A stretch of 64,000 bases of DNA from Adiantum capillus-veneris. Lineage: Eukaryota > Streptophyta > Polypodiopsida > Polypodiales > Pteridaceae. The DNA is taken from NCBI GenBank assembly GCA_014529385.2, contig CM043955.1, forward strand, positions 145,596,140 to 145,660,139. Reading direction: 5' to 3'. Below the pieces are notes generated by a model. The model saw nothing but the letters and a program-made list of their open reading frames with translations, did no database searches and was not told the DNA's origin. Made by a program: the position numbers and the translations under genes. How positions within the stretch are numbered: position 1 is the first letter of the stretch; each line of letters starts with the position of its first letter. Shown here in pieces: positions 34,635-46,039 of this stretch.

Positions 34635-35866
34635 CTAACCAAGCTGGAAATTCGGATCCCGCCAAAGTAGCTGAATCAAATCCTCTACCGGTGTTCGGTT
34701 CACATCTTTGTAGCTATGGTCTTTCAGGTTCACACGTGTAGTGGTTTCCATATTTCTCAGGTATATGTGATCGTAGCCCCAATCCTGGACCATTTTCAAC
34801 TGTCTCATGAATGGTCTTCCCAGTATGATATCATAGTTATTCTCCTTGCCAAAATCGACAATAGCGAAAGTATGTTCGTATTCAATGCCGCAAGAAGTCA
34901 CTACAACTTCTCTAATAACCCCATAGGTTTCTCCATGTGTCCATCTGCTAATTGGAGTTTCAACCTAGTCTTCCTTATTGCTGGTTTCCCCCATTTTTTC
35001 CAGATTTCTTTTGTAGCAATGGCTACCCCAGCTCCGCTGTCTAGTATTGCCATTGTGTTCACTCCTTGGAATTCAACTGGTAAGGTTGTATTCCCCTCTT
35101 CACCTTCGCAATACTCTCCGACCTTGTTTAAGGGTACAGGCTTAGCGTTCTTTTGTGGCTTGCTCAGCTCCTCCATGCTCTCTTGCAATCTCGATGTTGG
35201 ATCTTTTATCCCGAATTTCTCCAAGCATTTTCCTACAGTGGTCCACATATGTGGTCTTAGCCTCAAAAGCTCAGCTAGAGTGATAGTGCATGTCACTGGT
35301 GTTGACAAAATCTCTATCAATCCTTGCGAGTCCATGACTTTTTCTGATGAGATTTTTCGTGAGGGAAGTGCTCTAATCTCGGATTTTGCTTCATACTCTC
35401 CTAAGTATGAAGGTAAGGTTTTCAGTGAATGAGGTTTGCTCTCCATTGTTCTAACAGAGCCCCCATCTCCCCAGTAAGATTGCAGATCCAAGTCCACTTG
35501 AGATCCTGCCTCAAATTCCACTATGGGAGGATTCCTGATGTCCTTTTCCCAATTTGTCTGATTAGCTTGGCAACTTAGCTCGTTTGCAAAGTTTGCCTCT
35601 CTCACTTGTTTCCAAAATTCATTGTAATCCTCATCTTTTCCGTAAATCCTCTGTATGACTGGATGAAAACTCTCTATCTCCTGATCGGTTGTGTTCAATA
35701 CTATGCGGTCATCCTTTTGTGTATTTTCAGGCTTTTGTGCACTGGGAGTCTTTTCAGCTACCCGTGAAACGATAGTCTCTTGCTGAATGGGTTTTCCTTT
35801 CCACAATTCATTGTTTCTTTTGGTGGTTCTAATAAGGCTTGTGCAGTCTCGATCATTCTCTGGCAC
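34635..35866 (-). pseudogene. Retropepsin (protease) upstream of RT
   Basis: MAILDSGAGVAIATKEIW (about 35,000-35,060) carries the active-site DSGA. YDIILGRPFMRQL (about 34,800-34,840) is the ILG motif. A one-base shift in a GGGG run near 34,915 separates the two halves. Upstream is a charged linker from gag. A further shift near 34,390 separates this frame from the one leading into RT. Confidence 0.88.
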
Positions 35867-38800
35867 ATTTCAAGTCTCTGCTTTTCCAATTCTGCGTTTG
35901 GGTATGTCATCCACCTCTGTTCTTGTGTTTGGTTGTTCTTTAACCTAGCTTCGTAAGCTCTCATCAGTGCGTCCAATGGTTCGTGTACCTTGTCGACTAG
36001 CACTGATCCCCCGGAGCTTAAGCTCGTTGTTTCTTTGATACTCTTTTGTTTCGTTCTTTCCGGGCTCATCTCTCGTTTCCCGTTTTGACTCTCAAGTTTT
36101 TCTAATCTAGCTTTAGTTTGCTTTAGTTCCTCAGCTAGAATAGCGTCTTCACGTTCTTTTCTCAACTTCATGCGTGCTTTTCTAGCTTTCCATGTGTTTT
36201 TCTGACTCCGCGGTCCTTGACTAACTACTTCAGTCGCTAACTTTCCATTCTCAGGTTCTCTAGTGGTTTTCTTAGCTTGAGCTCTAGTAACAACTTGCGT
36301 TGGTATCAGAGTTTCATTTTCAGACCCACTGCTGGTAGGAATAGTTTCTAGCATATTCAATGTCGTCTTTTGCACTTTGTTTGGATTCTTTGAACAATCC
36401 TCAATGAAGTGAGTAACCCCACACTCAGTGCAATAAGCGTTAATTCTAATGATTTCCGTATGTGGGCAAACATTCATCAGATGGTCACCTCCACACTTGT
36501 AACAGGGTCCTAGTGCTGGTCTTGGTCCCGCTTGATTCGTCCTTTGTGGGTAGGATGGTCTTTGTCCTGTTAACCCTCCATGAGCTATGAACATCAAGTT
36601 TCTTGCGTCCAAATTGTATCTCTCTTCATCAGAAGCACTTGTAATTGTTGGTATTCCAACATTCCCCATCATGCCCCATGGTTCTGGTTGTTTTGGTTCT
36701 TCTGGTGGGTAATGAACTGTCGGAGACATGTGTGCACCCGATTCTTTGTAATAGGCTTGAACAGGCACTAAGGCTTGTTCTTCCTGATTCTCTAAGGTTG
36801 GTGCATATCTAATGCCCACTGGTCTTGCTCCTGGTAAAGGTGGTTGTTGTCCCAATACCGGTTGCGGTCTTTCTATCCCCATAGGTCCAGGTACATTTCC
36901 CGTTGGGTATCGAGGTACTGGATGTACTTGAGGTGGTGCTAATTGAGCAGGAGGTGCGTACTGGCGCTCCCTTACATACCCTTTGTTGTAATAACACTCC
37001 TCTGTTGGATGATTTGTCCATTTTTGTTCAATAGCACACCATTTCAGTGTTTTTGGCAATGGTTTTTGGTATGGTGCCATCCTTTTTAGAGCATCTTCTA
37101 TCATTTGCTCTACATTTGGCATGGTTGTTGTTTGAACATTCTTTTTAGTGGTAGTCTCGCTCGCTACGGAGGAGGAGCTACTGGATGCAAAATCTGTATC
37201 CGCTGACACCTCTCCATAAACCGTACAGTTATCCACTAAGTACAATGCCTCTCTCGTTACTTGCTCGAAACTTGTACAAGCTTTCAAGTGCAAGTCCTTT
37301 TGAGAGTGTCGTTCCTCAGTCCCTCAATAAAGAGAACAGATAGTCTGTCATCTTGTGGTCGTTCACGTACTGGACATCTCTCAATGTATTGTTTGAAGCG
37401 AAGTGAAGCTTCCTTCACCTTTTCGTGTTCTCTCTGTTTAAAAGCATATATTTGTGAGACCGTATTGTGCTTAATCCCTCGTTTTGAGAATTCCTCAGCA
37501 AACTCTCTTAGCAAATGGTCAATGTCATGGAATCCCCCTATGTTCATTGGTTGAAACCATGTCAATGCAGTACCTTCTAGAGTAAGACCAAATCCCTCGT
37601 ATTGTGTATGGAAATCTGTTATCTGCTCAGCTCTTAAGACTTGCTTAAAGAGTGACACATGTGCATACGGATCTCCTGAACCACCATACTTCTTTGGCAT
37701 ACACTTGGCTACTTGAGATGGTCTCATACGTCTATGATCTGCTACCAATCTCATTGCTCCTGTGTCCCGGCTAAAGCTTTCTCTAGCATCATGGACTTCA
37801 TGGGTTACCCTTGTCGGTTCCTCTGCCCTGAATCTACTACTGGGAGGTAAATGTGATGGTTCCGCTTCAAACCTTGGACCTGGAGTGGTATAGGTGGGGA
37901 TTGGAATGCACTACCTCGATTCGTCTCCATTGACTCTCTGGAATGTAATGATCCCATTGGTCCAAGCTTCGAGTCCCAAGGTTGACTGAAAGAGTCAGCA
38001 ACCTGAGTTCTTTGTCCTCCTGTTGTCATTGAGTTTTGCACTCCATTTGTTGGTGCTGGTCTATGTGAGCTAGAAGTAACATAATACTGATGTAGTGGTC
38101 CCCCAAAGTATGTATATCCTTCTAATTCTTTCTTGCCCATTGTTGAGTATTGCCTGCCATACTTATCGTAAGCGGCAATTTTCACTTCTGATCCCTCTGT
38201 GTAGGTAAAGACATAAAGTCTTTTTGGTCTGTCAACTCTCCGGTGTAGGGTTCTTCACATCTATAATAGAGATCTTGCTCCCCATTATTATATTTGTACA
38301 GCCCCACATAGATGTTATCAGTGTTGATCCTTGTAGTTTCATTCTCTCTTCTTAACCTCGCATTAGGGAAGTTCATTATTGGTGCTTTCTCCTCAAGTTC
38401 TTCATCTATTTTGGCTTTGGTGCCCATCAATCCCCACTTGTCCACAATGTTAGGGTTTAGGACTACCAAGTACATGGTACCCTCGTCATCTAGATATCTA
38501 TCTCCGCTATAGCTCACAGGCACTAAGTCCTTGAACTCACTAGGTCTATCTTCTATCTTTACACAATAGCGGTCCATTCCATCTTTGTAGATCTTGGCAC
38601 CTTGCTCATTGTCGTACTGGTATTTTATGAACAATAGCTTCATGGTGGCGGAAGGGTTTGATGATCCTGCTGCCATATTTTCTCTGTTGTTCAGGTTCAA
38701 GTGTTCCAAGTTTTCGGTGAAAATCTCGTAAGATCTCTCCGAAGAAGTATCAGAGACACTTCCTTCAAAGATCGGCTCTAATGGTTGCACCCAACTTTGG

Positions 38801-38892
38801 TTTACACATCCCTCGGTTGATATGACACTTGCTGGTTCCCCTTGTTTTGGTTGATTATTCCGGAGATTCCTGCCCGATCTCAAATTCATCAA
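35758..38892 (-). pseudogene. Gag polyprotein with two zinc knuckles
   Basis: The reading starts MMNLRSGRNLRNNQ at 38892. The capsid-like part (about 37,290-37,750) has the retrotransposon gag pattern ...GTALTWFQPMNIGGF... FKQREHEKVKEASLRFKQY. Two zinc knuckles follow near 36,400-36,510, CYKCGGDHLMNVC and CTECGVTHFIEDC. Both are CX2CX3HX4C, one residue shorter than the common CX2CX4HX4C. Frameshifts near 38,190, 37,880, 37,290 and 35,800 break the frame. The shift at 37,290 is a lost A in an A run. Confidence 0.88.
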
Positions 38893-40137
38893 TTCCCCTA
38901 AAGGACTTTAACTTTTCCGTCTCGGCAATTTGTTTTCCCAGTTTTTGTGGTCAGAATTGATCCAAACTGATTGATACTTGTCAATTGTTTAATCTTGTCA
39001 GTGGGACAACTTCTGTTTCATCAGGTGAGAATTTTGTTAGTGTTATGCTGAAAAAGACATTATACGCGTATGATGTCTTTTTTCACAGATTTTGACTATT
39101 TTGGTTATGCTCACTCTCAGTGACCCCTTTATGCTCTGTTCACTCACAAAATTCAGTTTGAACTCTGTTTGAGCAAGTTATGGCTAATTTAGGCTTTTCT
39201 TGGCAATTTTCCTCTTTTGACTTGTTTTTTGGGTCAATTGTGATCCAAATGGGATGAAACTTGAAATATAACCTCTAGACAGCTATTACAATGGATCTGT
39301 GTTAGCAAAGTATCAGAATATGTCCAAAATTAGGTCAAAGACATCATACGCGTATGATGTCTTTTTCATCAATTTGGGTCCAAACTTGATATTTATGCTT
39401 CCTACAGTGCCTGTAACAATCTTGTCAGGTCAGATTTAAAAAATAAGCAGTGGAAGTGCCAAAAGACATTATACGCGTATGATGTCTTTTGTCCCAGATT
39501 TTGACTATTTTTGGTTTTAAGCCTTCTCCAATGTTTATAATTGAATTTCAAGTGTTTTTGTCAGGTCTGAATGTAAAAACAAGATTAGGTCCTAAGACAT
39601 CATACGCGTATGATGTCTAAAGTTGCAGATTTCCAGTTTTTCAGCACAGAACTCTTCCAATAGCTCTTTTAAGTGCTCAGCAACAATCAGTTACACAGAA
39701 AATTTTTCTGAACTTGTTTATTGCATATTTCACTACCAAAGCGACTTTTTCAGTGATCTAACATGCAATCAAACACATCAAGCAAATAGAACACCAATTG
39801 ATAGCTCTAGATCAGGATCAAATCAGGCCCTACCTAAGCTACTTCTAATCATAAAATGGATTTTTTGCAATTGAAAATATAAAGAGATTTACTACCACAC
39901 AAGCAGTAGCAAATGCTTTTTATGTCAACAACCACTTAAACACCATCAAAAACAATCTAATCTAAGCTAAACTAAAAATACTGTCAACACGAAAGACCCA
40001 GGAATACCCCACTTCCTAGTATCTCTCGAGACCTTCGGAGTCCACCACTCCTAGATCTTTTCTAACTAAAGTATACAAAGTAGTTTATACGACTCACCTC
40101 GTAGGATTAGTCTAAGGTCACCTACTTAGGACTCTCG
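38893..40137. other. Retrotransposon leader with four palindromes
   Basis: The untranslated leader between primer site and gag. Palindromes with half-site AGACATCATACG lie at 39055-39078, 39339-39362, 39464-39487 and 39595-39618, some with one change. No convincing ORF. Confidence 0.85.
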
Positions 40138-40155
40138 TCCCCGGCAGCGGCGCCA
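40138..40155 (-). other. Primer binding site, tRNA-Asp type
   Basis: The minus strand reads TGGCGCCGCTGCCGGGGA, two bases from the LTR. As I recall the plant tRNA-Asp(GTC) 3' end, this matches at 17 of 18 positions. Confidence 0.85.
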
Positions 40156-40157
40156 AA

Positions 40158-41089
40158 TGTTAAGGCGGTTACGCCGCTAGCGGAAGCTAAATAGCGAGAA
40201 CTCAACCAACAACAGAATTTGTCAGACGAGGACGGAGCTTGACCCGCAGGCGCATGGAAACAACTAGGTGGGTGTCAAATCACCTACTCGACCTTCTAAT
40301 GACAATCACTACTAAGGAAATCAAATCTAAGTTCTAAAACACGCAAGTGACTGAAATCCATACTACGAACGAATGCTATACGAAACAGGATCTAGAATCA
40401 TCGAATCGATCTCAAACTCAAGGGGGAGTCTATACACTAGGTAAGAACAACACCCTAAAGACTTGAACTGCAAAATCAACCTATAACCACTCTGTGCGGT
40501 AAACGCGTATGAAGACAGGACGAAAAATACAGGTGACCGAAACTTGACCCCGATGGTACTAATGTGTAGCTTTACTCGTTGTGGTTCTATAGATATGCTG
40601 CACGCTCTATTCCGACACACGAGTTGGAAGAAAACTCACACCGAAGCTCGTAGGAACTTACCACACATAGAAGCCGATAGCGCGCACTCTTGGTATCTTT
40701 ACGTAGCTCTCACCGTTGCTAACACAATGGTGGTGTCGCTTCTCCAATGGCGGCCCCGTAGCTCGCGTAGCAAGGAGATAAGACTCTCTCTCTCTCTCTC
40801 AGACACAGTCACCGCGCTCAAAAACTCACTTTGATTAATAATTGAATCCCCCCTTAGGTTACAAAACTTTGGCTTATATACCTCAGCCTTGGAGGTGAGA
40901 ACATCTCTAATTATTTACATCAGCAGGTGAAATTACGTCGGGATTACAGGCTGGAAACTCAATTGAGTCCCGTTACTTAATGAATGGCTCAAATCAAAAT
41001 TAATGTCGGAAAGACATTTATTACAATCAATGGTTACAAAATGATGGGTGTGAGCAAAAATGTGGTTGGGATCCTCTGCTGGCTCAACA
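40158..41089 (-). repeat. 5' LTR (932 bp)
   Basis: The promoter-bearing LTR for the minus-strand element, with TATATAAG at 40873-40880 (minus strand). Four differences from the 3' LTR were seen by eye, so the insertion is young. Confidence 0.97.
40873..40880 (-). promoter_or_regulatory. Retrotransposon TATA box
   Basis: Minus-strand TATATAAG in a GC-flanked context (GAGGTATATAAGCC), about 720 bp upstream of the primer site. Confidence 0.65.
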
Positions 41090-41094
41090 AGGAG
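41090..41094. repeat. Target site duplication, right
   Basis: AGGAG directly after the 5' LTR, identical to 22235-22239. Confidence 0.95.
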
Positions 41095-41096
41095 TC

Positions 41097-41104
41097 TATA
41101 TATA
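41097..41104 (+). promoter_or_regulatory. TATA box of the flanking plus-strand gene
   Basis: TATATATA three bases beyond the target duplication. It is followed by a pyrimidine-rich leader and then the coding-like frame that starts near 41131. The retrotransposon therefore inserted directly upstream of this core promoter. Confidence 0.5.
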
Positions 41105-41130
41105 GAAGACTCAGCAGTCCCCCCTTCGTA

Positions 41131-42580
41131 CTCCCTAGTGTTAGCCGGTGCCTTCCTACCTTTACCCTAACCAATAACCCAAGTTTTCTTACCTCTCTCC
41201 ACAAATGGTTCCCTTTCAAATTGAGATAGGAGGAGCTGCCTTGCTCTAACGAGGCACCCAAAGACAAGCTATACCATTTTTTCTATAGAATTGGGCTTCA
41301 GGAGCAGCGGGAGCAGGAATTCAAGCTTGTTTTCAACCCTGCCTTCTCATTGCAAGAGTTTTTGGCTTCTATGTCGCATTTCCTTGTAGAGTTTCATTAG
41401 AAATACGAGCAACAGACGATCAGCGGTACATTTGAGTTTGAAGGTTGTCGATATGTTCATATGAAGGATATCAGTTCTGATCGTTCAAAGAAATATATTT
41501 TCTATAGGAGAAGCCTCAATTTGCCACTACAGTCTCGCACGAATGAAATTAGATATCACATACATAATCAAAAGTGTCGAGTTGCAGAATACTATGCTGG
41601 GTTCATTCTCTTTTTGAATGTTGATATGGATGATCACTAGGACCCAACAGAGGAGGCTAAGAGCAGTCCCACTGTTCGCTCACTATGAAACGAGTTGGTG
41701 CAACCACCAAGTGATGCTTTATGTGTTTTAAAAGGTGTTTAGTTGTCAGAGGGCCTTTGCCAACAAATGTGCTCCCTACCATCCCCATTGATGATCATCA
41801 TTATGTAATGCTTAATGACATACATGGATGCAGCCGCATGTGTCGTGATGCTTCCAACCGAGTTGGAGTTCAGGGCGGTACAGGAAAGGCTTGGAATCAC
41901 AGATATGGGGAGAATTTCTCTATCAACAACACTGATGCATTCCTCATCCTCTGCAAACAAGAGTACGCTTGACTTATGGAATGTTGGGGGAATGTTGCAT
42001 TACTCGAAGAAGATGAAAATCAAAAGGTATACTACGGTCTAAACATTTTTTTGCTTCCCCATATGAGGGTTTCATGTGTATATACCAACACTTGGCTTTA
42101 TTTATCGTAGTTCGTAGTCTATGATGCTAAGTTCATTCCTCGAACGAGGTAAAGGAGAATTGGGAAAGAATTCCTCCCTTGGTCAGTACTTGGAGAATTT
42201 GAACGCACCAAAGTTCCTGTGCTTCCATTACATCTTCTTTGAGGACAAGGCTGAATTCCCTCTTTTTTATTGAAGACACTCTCAAGGTATCTAGGAGGTG
42301 TGGCCATCAGATGGAACGCAGACAAGGTGATGCTGCTAGCAAGCAGTGGTCTCAATTTTTGGTGTAGGGCCTAGCATAGTATGGCCTACGCAGTCGCTAC
42401 TTTCTGTCACATGTTGCATATGGTCTAGCTTGTGGAATCGCAGATCCACGTCAGTTGCCACAATATGGAAAACATGATCTATTGAAACAAAAGCAGCCAA
42501 TCATTCAACTTATAGAAGAGGCTCCGTAGGTTGAGGCATCTGAGGAGATCCAATTGCTTGGCCTCAATGTGCTTTGCGAC
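41131..42580 (+). pseudogene. Unrecognised gene with several in-frame stops
   Basis: One continuous frame reads well through LTSLHKWFPFKLR, KDKLYHFFYRIGLQEQREQEF, FEFEGCRYVHMKDISSDR and RVAEYYAGFILFLNVDMDDH. It is interrupted by TAG 41227-41229, TAG 41398-41400, TAG 41638-41640 and TGA 41686-41688. A second coding-like part lies at about 42,110-42,360 (VVYDAKFIPRTR, EFLPWSVLGEFER) and another at 42,370-42,570 (YFLSHVAYGLACGIADPRQL). I do not recognise the family. The start codon is unclear. Confidence 0.4.
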
Positions 42581-42599
42581 ATATGCTGATGACAGAACG

Positions 42600-43270
42600 C
42601 GTCATCCAAAAGACCAATGCATGGACGAGGGTCCTTCAAATAAGGGCAATAGGCTAGAATATTTTGTATCATTTCTAGATGACTAGAAACAAACAGAATG
42701 TATTTGTTTTATGTATCAAAGTTAGATTGATTATGTAGTTGTGTCTTGCAATGTACTTTTTTTGTTGCAACCATCGTTCATATTATGAAAAGTTGAAATG
42801 ATAAGAGTATCAATGTCTTGCCGCATTTTTAATTTTGTTGCAACCATCATTCACAATTGAAAAGTTAAAATTACGTCGATTCTTTTAGATACATTAAGTT
42901 TGGTGTATGGATCTTGCTATGGCTGAGATTTATGGCATAACTTGCAACGGTGTTGTCTAAACCCTTCCCATGTGTTATTTTTGTAGCCGCCAATCCACAT
43001 GTTTTCTAGCCGTAGATGATAACTCCTTTCTTCGCCGTTTTTTGGCTAATCTCACCGCATGGCCAATCTGACTTTGTTTGACTTGTTCCTTGCGATGTGA
43101 CACGTGCATTAGTTTTTGATACGTCCATTGGTGTAACTTCTCTAAGCTATTTTCTTTGTCCGCACCACCTCCATGTCGAGAGTGACTGAAATAACCAGTA
43201 CGAGTTTGGTAGTGGATTTTTACATGCCCTATGTAGACCAAACACCCAAGCTGCCATATTGCCTTGCAAA
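42600..43270. other. No convincing gene; tail of the neighbouring pseudogene
   Basis: AT-rich. A minus-strand frame at 42975-43274 (Lys/Arg-rich, 99 residues) could be the decayed C-terminal tail of the transposase-like gene to the right. Otherwise nothing. Confidence 0.3.
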
Positions 43271-43329
43271 CCAAGGCATGTGATTACAAAAAATGTGTTG
43301 CACACAAATCATGTAGACATTATAAGGAT

Positions 43330-45450
43330 GAGTATTCTCAATTCAAGAGATTATCATGTCATCAAACCAATTACGGTACCATGTAGTGAGTAATATGTTG
43401 ATTTCTCCACGCACTTATGAATGTCTTGTGGAAGGTCTCCACAGCTTCTTGGAAATTTATATAGTCGCCATCAGTCCATGAGTTTAATTCACAGAACTTG
43501 AATATTGCATCCAAGGTTTTCCATACCTTCGCTTTGCGAGTCCTTGTTGCACCATTGTCTGCATGGCCGTCCAGTTGTGGGTAGTGAAAGGAAGAGCCGA
43601 GATTTCACACCACCAATGGACAGCTTCTTTGGAACATCCTGGCTATTTTTTAATCTCTTCTCATTCTGCTCTATCTTGACATGTCCTCCGTGCGAACCCA
43701 TTTTTGAGAAGGCCATCTCTAAGGCTGAGATTGGTCTTTGCTTCGCAGAGAGAGGTTGAGTGGCCCATGCAAAACAGATGTAGAGAAACATTAGTTTTTC
43801 TATTATTCTACAAAGTGCATGCATTGTGCATATGTGTACCCTATATAGTGGGATATCCAAAATGGGTCGAAAGTTAGGGTCGAGCAGATGCCTATCCAGA
43901 GCACTTCTCCAAAATGGTTTGTCAAGGATGTGAATTCCTCCCATGCAATACAAGCAAGGGCTTTTGCTTGTTGCTCCTTTGGAAATGTTGTACATGCATT
44001 TCAAGGTTTTTAGGTCTCCATCCATGTGCCACTCTACATTGTTGCCCTCCACATCCAATTTCTTTCCATTTCTTTGTTTGCTTGTTGTTTCTGGTATGTT
44101 TGTTTGATGAAAAGCCCAATTCAATATATTGAAGTTCTTAGTGGGCACCTGAAAAGATAATTTTGAACTTATTATAATGCACATTTGAAATTATCTTAGT
44201 CATAACTTTTATGCACCTTGAACATCACAAGAAGAAAAATGTTGTGCTCAGATTGCACACTAAAGTTTCGAGGATCATCTGGTCCAAAGCTTGCATCCAG
44301 AGGTCTATTCATAAGTGTGATTGTGACTCACTCAACCTTTGTCTCCTTTACAAGCTCTCACTCATCTAGCTTGATGATAAACTTCAGGATGCCGTTGCAC
44401 TCTTCCGGAGTAACATCGAACAACTGCACAATGTATGACTGCAATGCGATCATATCATTAAAAATATTGTTATAATTGTCATAGACCATTTCTTCTCCTT
44501 TTGGTAATCTGTATGTCGATTCAATGTGGAAAGGACTTCCTAGCTGTTGAAGCACCTCATTGTTGACTTCACGTCTTGTTCTTTGAATAGAGAAAGGGTT
44601 TAGAAGTAGCGTGTGCTTGATGTGGAACTTTTTGACTTGTCTTTGCATAGACCTCTGTAAGAGGAGTTGGGAATCAAAGCCCTTTTTAGTGGAACAACAC
44701 TGCAAATGATGCAAAACTCTTTTCTAGTGGAACAGCATTGCAAATGATGCTACATACTTAAAAATGGCAGCATATCCCTTATTGGATATTCCATCTTTAT
44801 CCAAAATTGATTGAACATAGAGAATTGCTTCTCCAGTAAAAGGCTGTCAAGCTATTTAGCAACGATCTTACCATAGCACTTATCATCCAAGAGGCCAGCT
44901 ACATTTTTGTGATTCAATATGAGCCCGTAATGGGCCGAGGAGGTGGTTGTGTTGTGCTCCACTTCCTTGTCAGGGTGAAGCAAAGATCTACGCAATCATG
45001 TTAGTAGTAATAGATGTGAGAGTTTATGAATATAAACTTAAGAAGGATAGATGCACTCACTTGATGGCTTGCACTTTCTCCCGAGCCAACTTTCAAGTCC
45101 TCAATGTCTCTTAGTTTTCTTTCTCTTTGGCGAAGACCTAGCCCTGTTTTTTTTTTTCTTTAAGTTGTTGTGTAAGCTCCTTGATGGTCTCCTTGTTTCC
45201 TTCAACATGTTTAGCACATTGCACAAATTTCTGGTGCAAGCGGACATTCTCGTTGTATACAATATCTCTCTCTTGTTTGCAGAACGTCATTTCTTGCAGT
45301 CAACTGCTTAGTGTAGCCATACAAGCCATGGTGGCCATCTCCAACATAGTTCACTAAGGATGTAATATCCTTAAAAAGTGGGGTGGAGTTTGTGACGAGA
45401 TGCTTTGGATACATTCTGCCGTCCAGCCAAAGGTCCATATTTTTCATGCG
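43330..45450 (-). pseudogene. DDE transposase-like pseudogene
   Basis: From the 5' end: a coiled-coil region (about 45,450-45,060), then FDVTPEECNGILKFIIKLDE with a possible first catalytic Asp, MNRPLDASFGPDD, and EWHMDGDLKTLKCMY with a second Asp. SKSPCLYC (CX2C zinc half) follows, then HICTMHALC and, in another frame, FISAWRNQHITHYMV. The GDLK...SK.PCxYC...H...H order recalls transposases of the RAG1/Transib or CMC type, and similar unclassified plant proteins. TGA at 44358-44360 and 44328-44330 and at least one frameshift near 43,600 break it. The superfamily assignment is tentative. Confidence 0.5.
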
Positions 45451-46039
45451 TGTGATCTTAAGTTCTTCTTCGAAGCTTCAAAAAGCGTCTGTTGTTTGTT
45501 TTTCTTGCAGAGGGGTTCATACTCTCGTGAGAGCTCTATGTGCGTGTGATAGACATCTCTTCTATTCCTTGTATAATTTTTTTGTGGAGAAGTTACAAGT
45601 GTCCACTGAGACATGACTGATCGAAACTGTGTGTAGAAGGAGGTGAATAGAAAAATGGCAATTTCAATATCGCGCATGCGATAGAAGAATGGAAATTTGA
45701 ATATTGCGCATGTGTGAGAGAACGCAAAAGGGAATGGGGGGGGAGAAGGAGGCAAGGAAATAGAGCTTAGCTTTTGAAAATGCAGAAGATTGAGATATTC
45801 AGCATTGAATTCAGTAGCCTCCGCGCACAGTGACGTGTTATCATGACTAGAATACTTTTTGGGTTTTTTAATATACGTTCCTTGCATAAATAAGATATCC
45901 AAAATTTAGAAAACATGTATGAGAAGAGTTAAAATGAATTTTCTATTATTTCTCTCTACGCTGACGTGGCATTTTTTACAAGGCTCACATTTGAGTCCAA
46001 ACTTTTCCTAATGAGAACAACAGAAGAAAAGCCTCATCC

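Larger units (their letters stand above)
22240..41089 (-). mobile_element. Complete Ty3/Gypsy LTR retrotransposon, 18.85 kb
   Basis: Two 932-bp LTRs in direct orientation start with TGTTAAGG and end with CTCAACA, bracketed by the 5-bp duplication AGGAG. Primer site, polypurine tract and gag-protease-RT-RNaseH-integrase order on the minus strand are all present. That order is Ty3/Gypsy. The integrase ends without a visible chromodomain, and the tRNA-Asp-type primer site recalls the Athila/Tat side of the family. It is unusually long because of a second protease-like domain, a noncoding block and a large accessory ORF between integrase and 3' LTR. The coding regions contain several frameshifts and four in-frame stops, so this copy is not autonomous as read. 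Confidence 0.97.
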
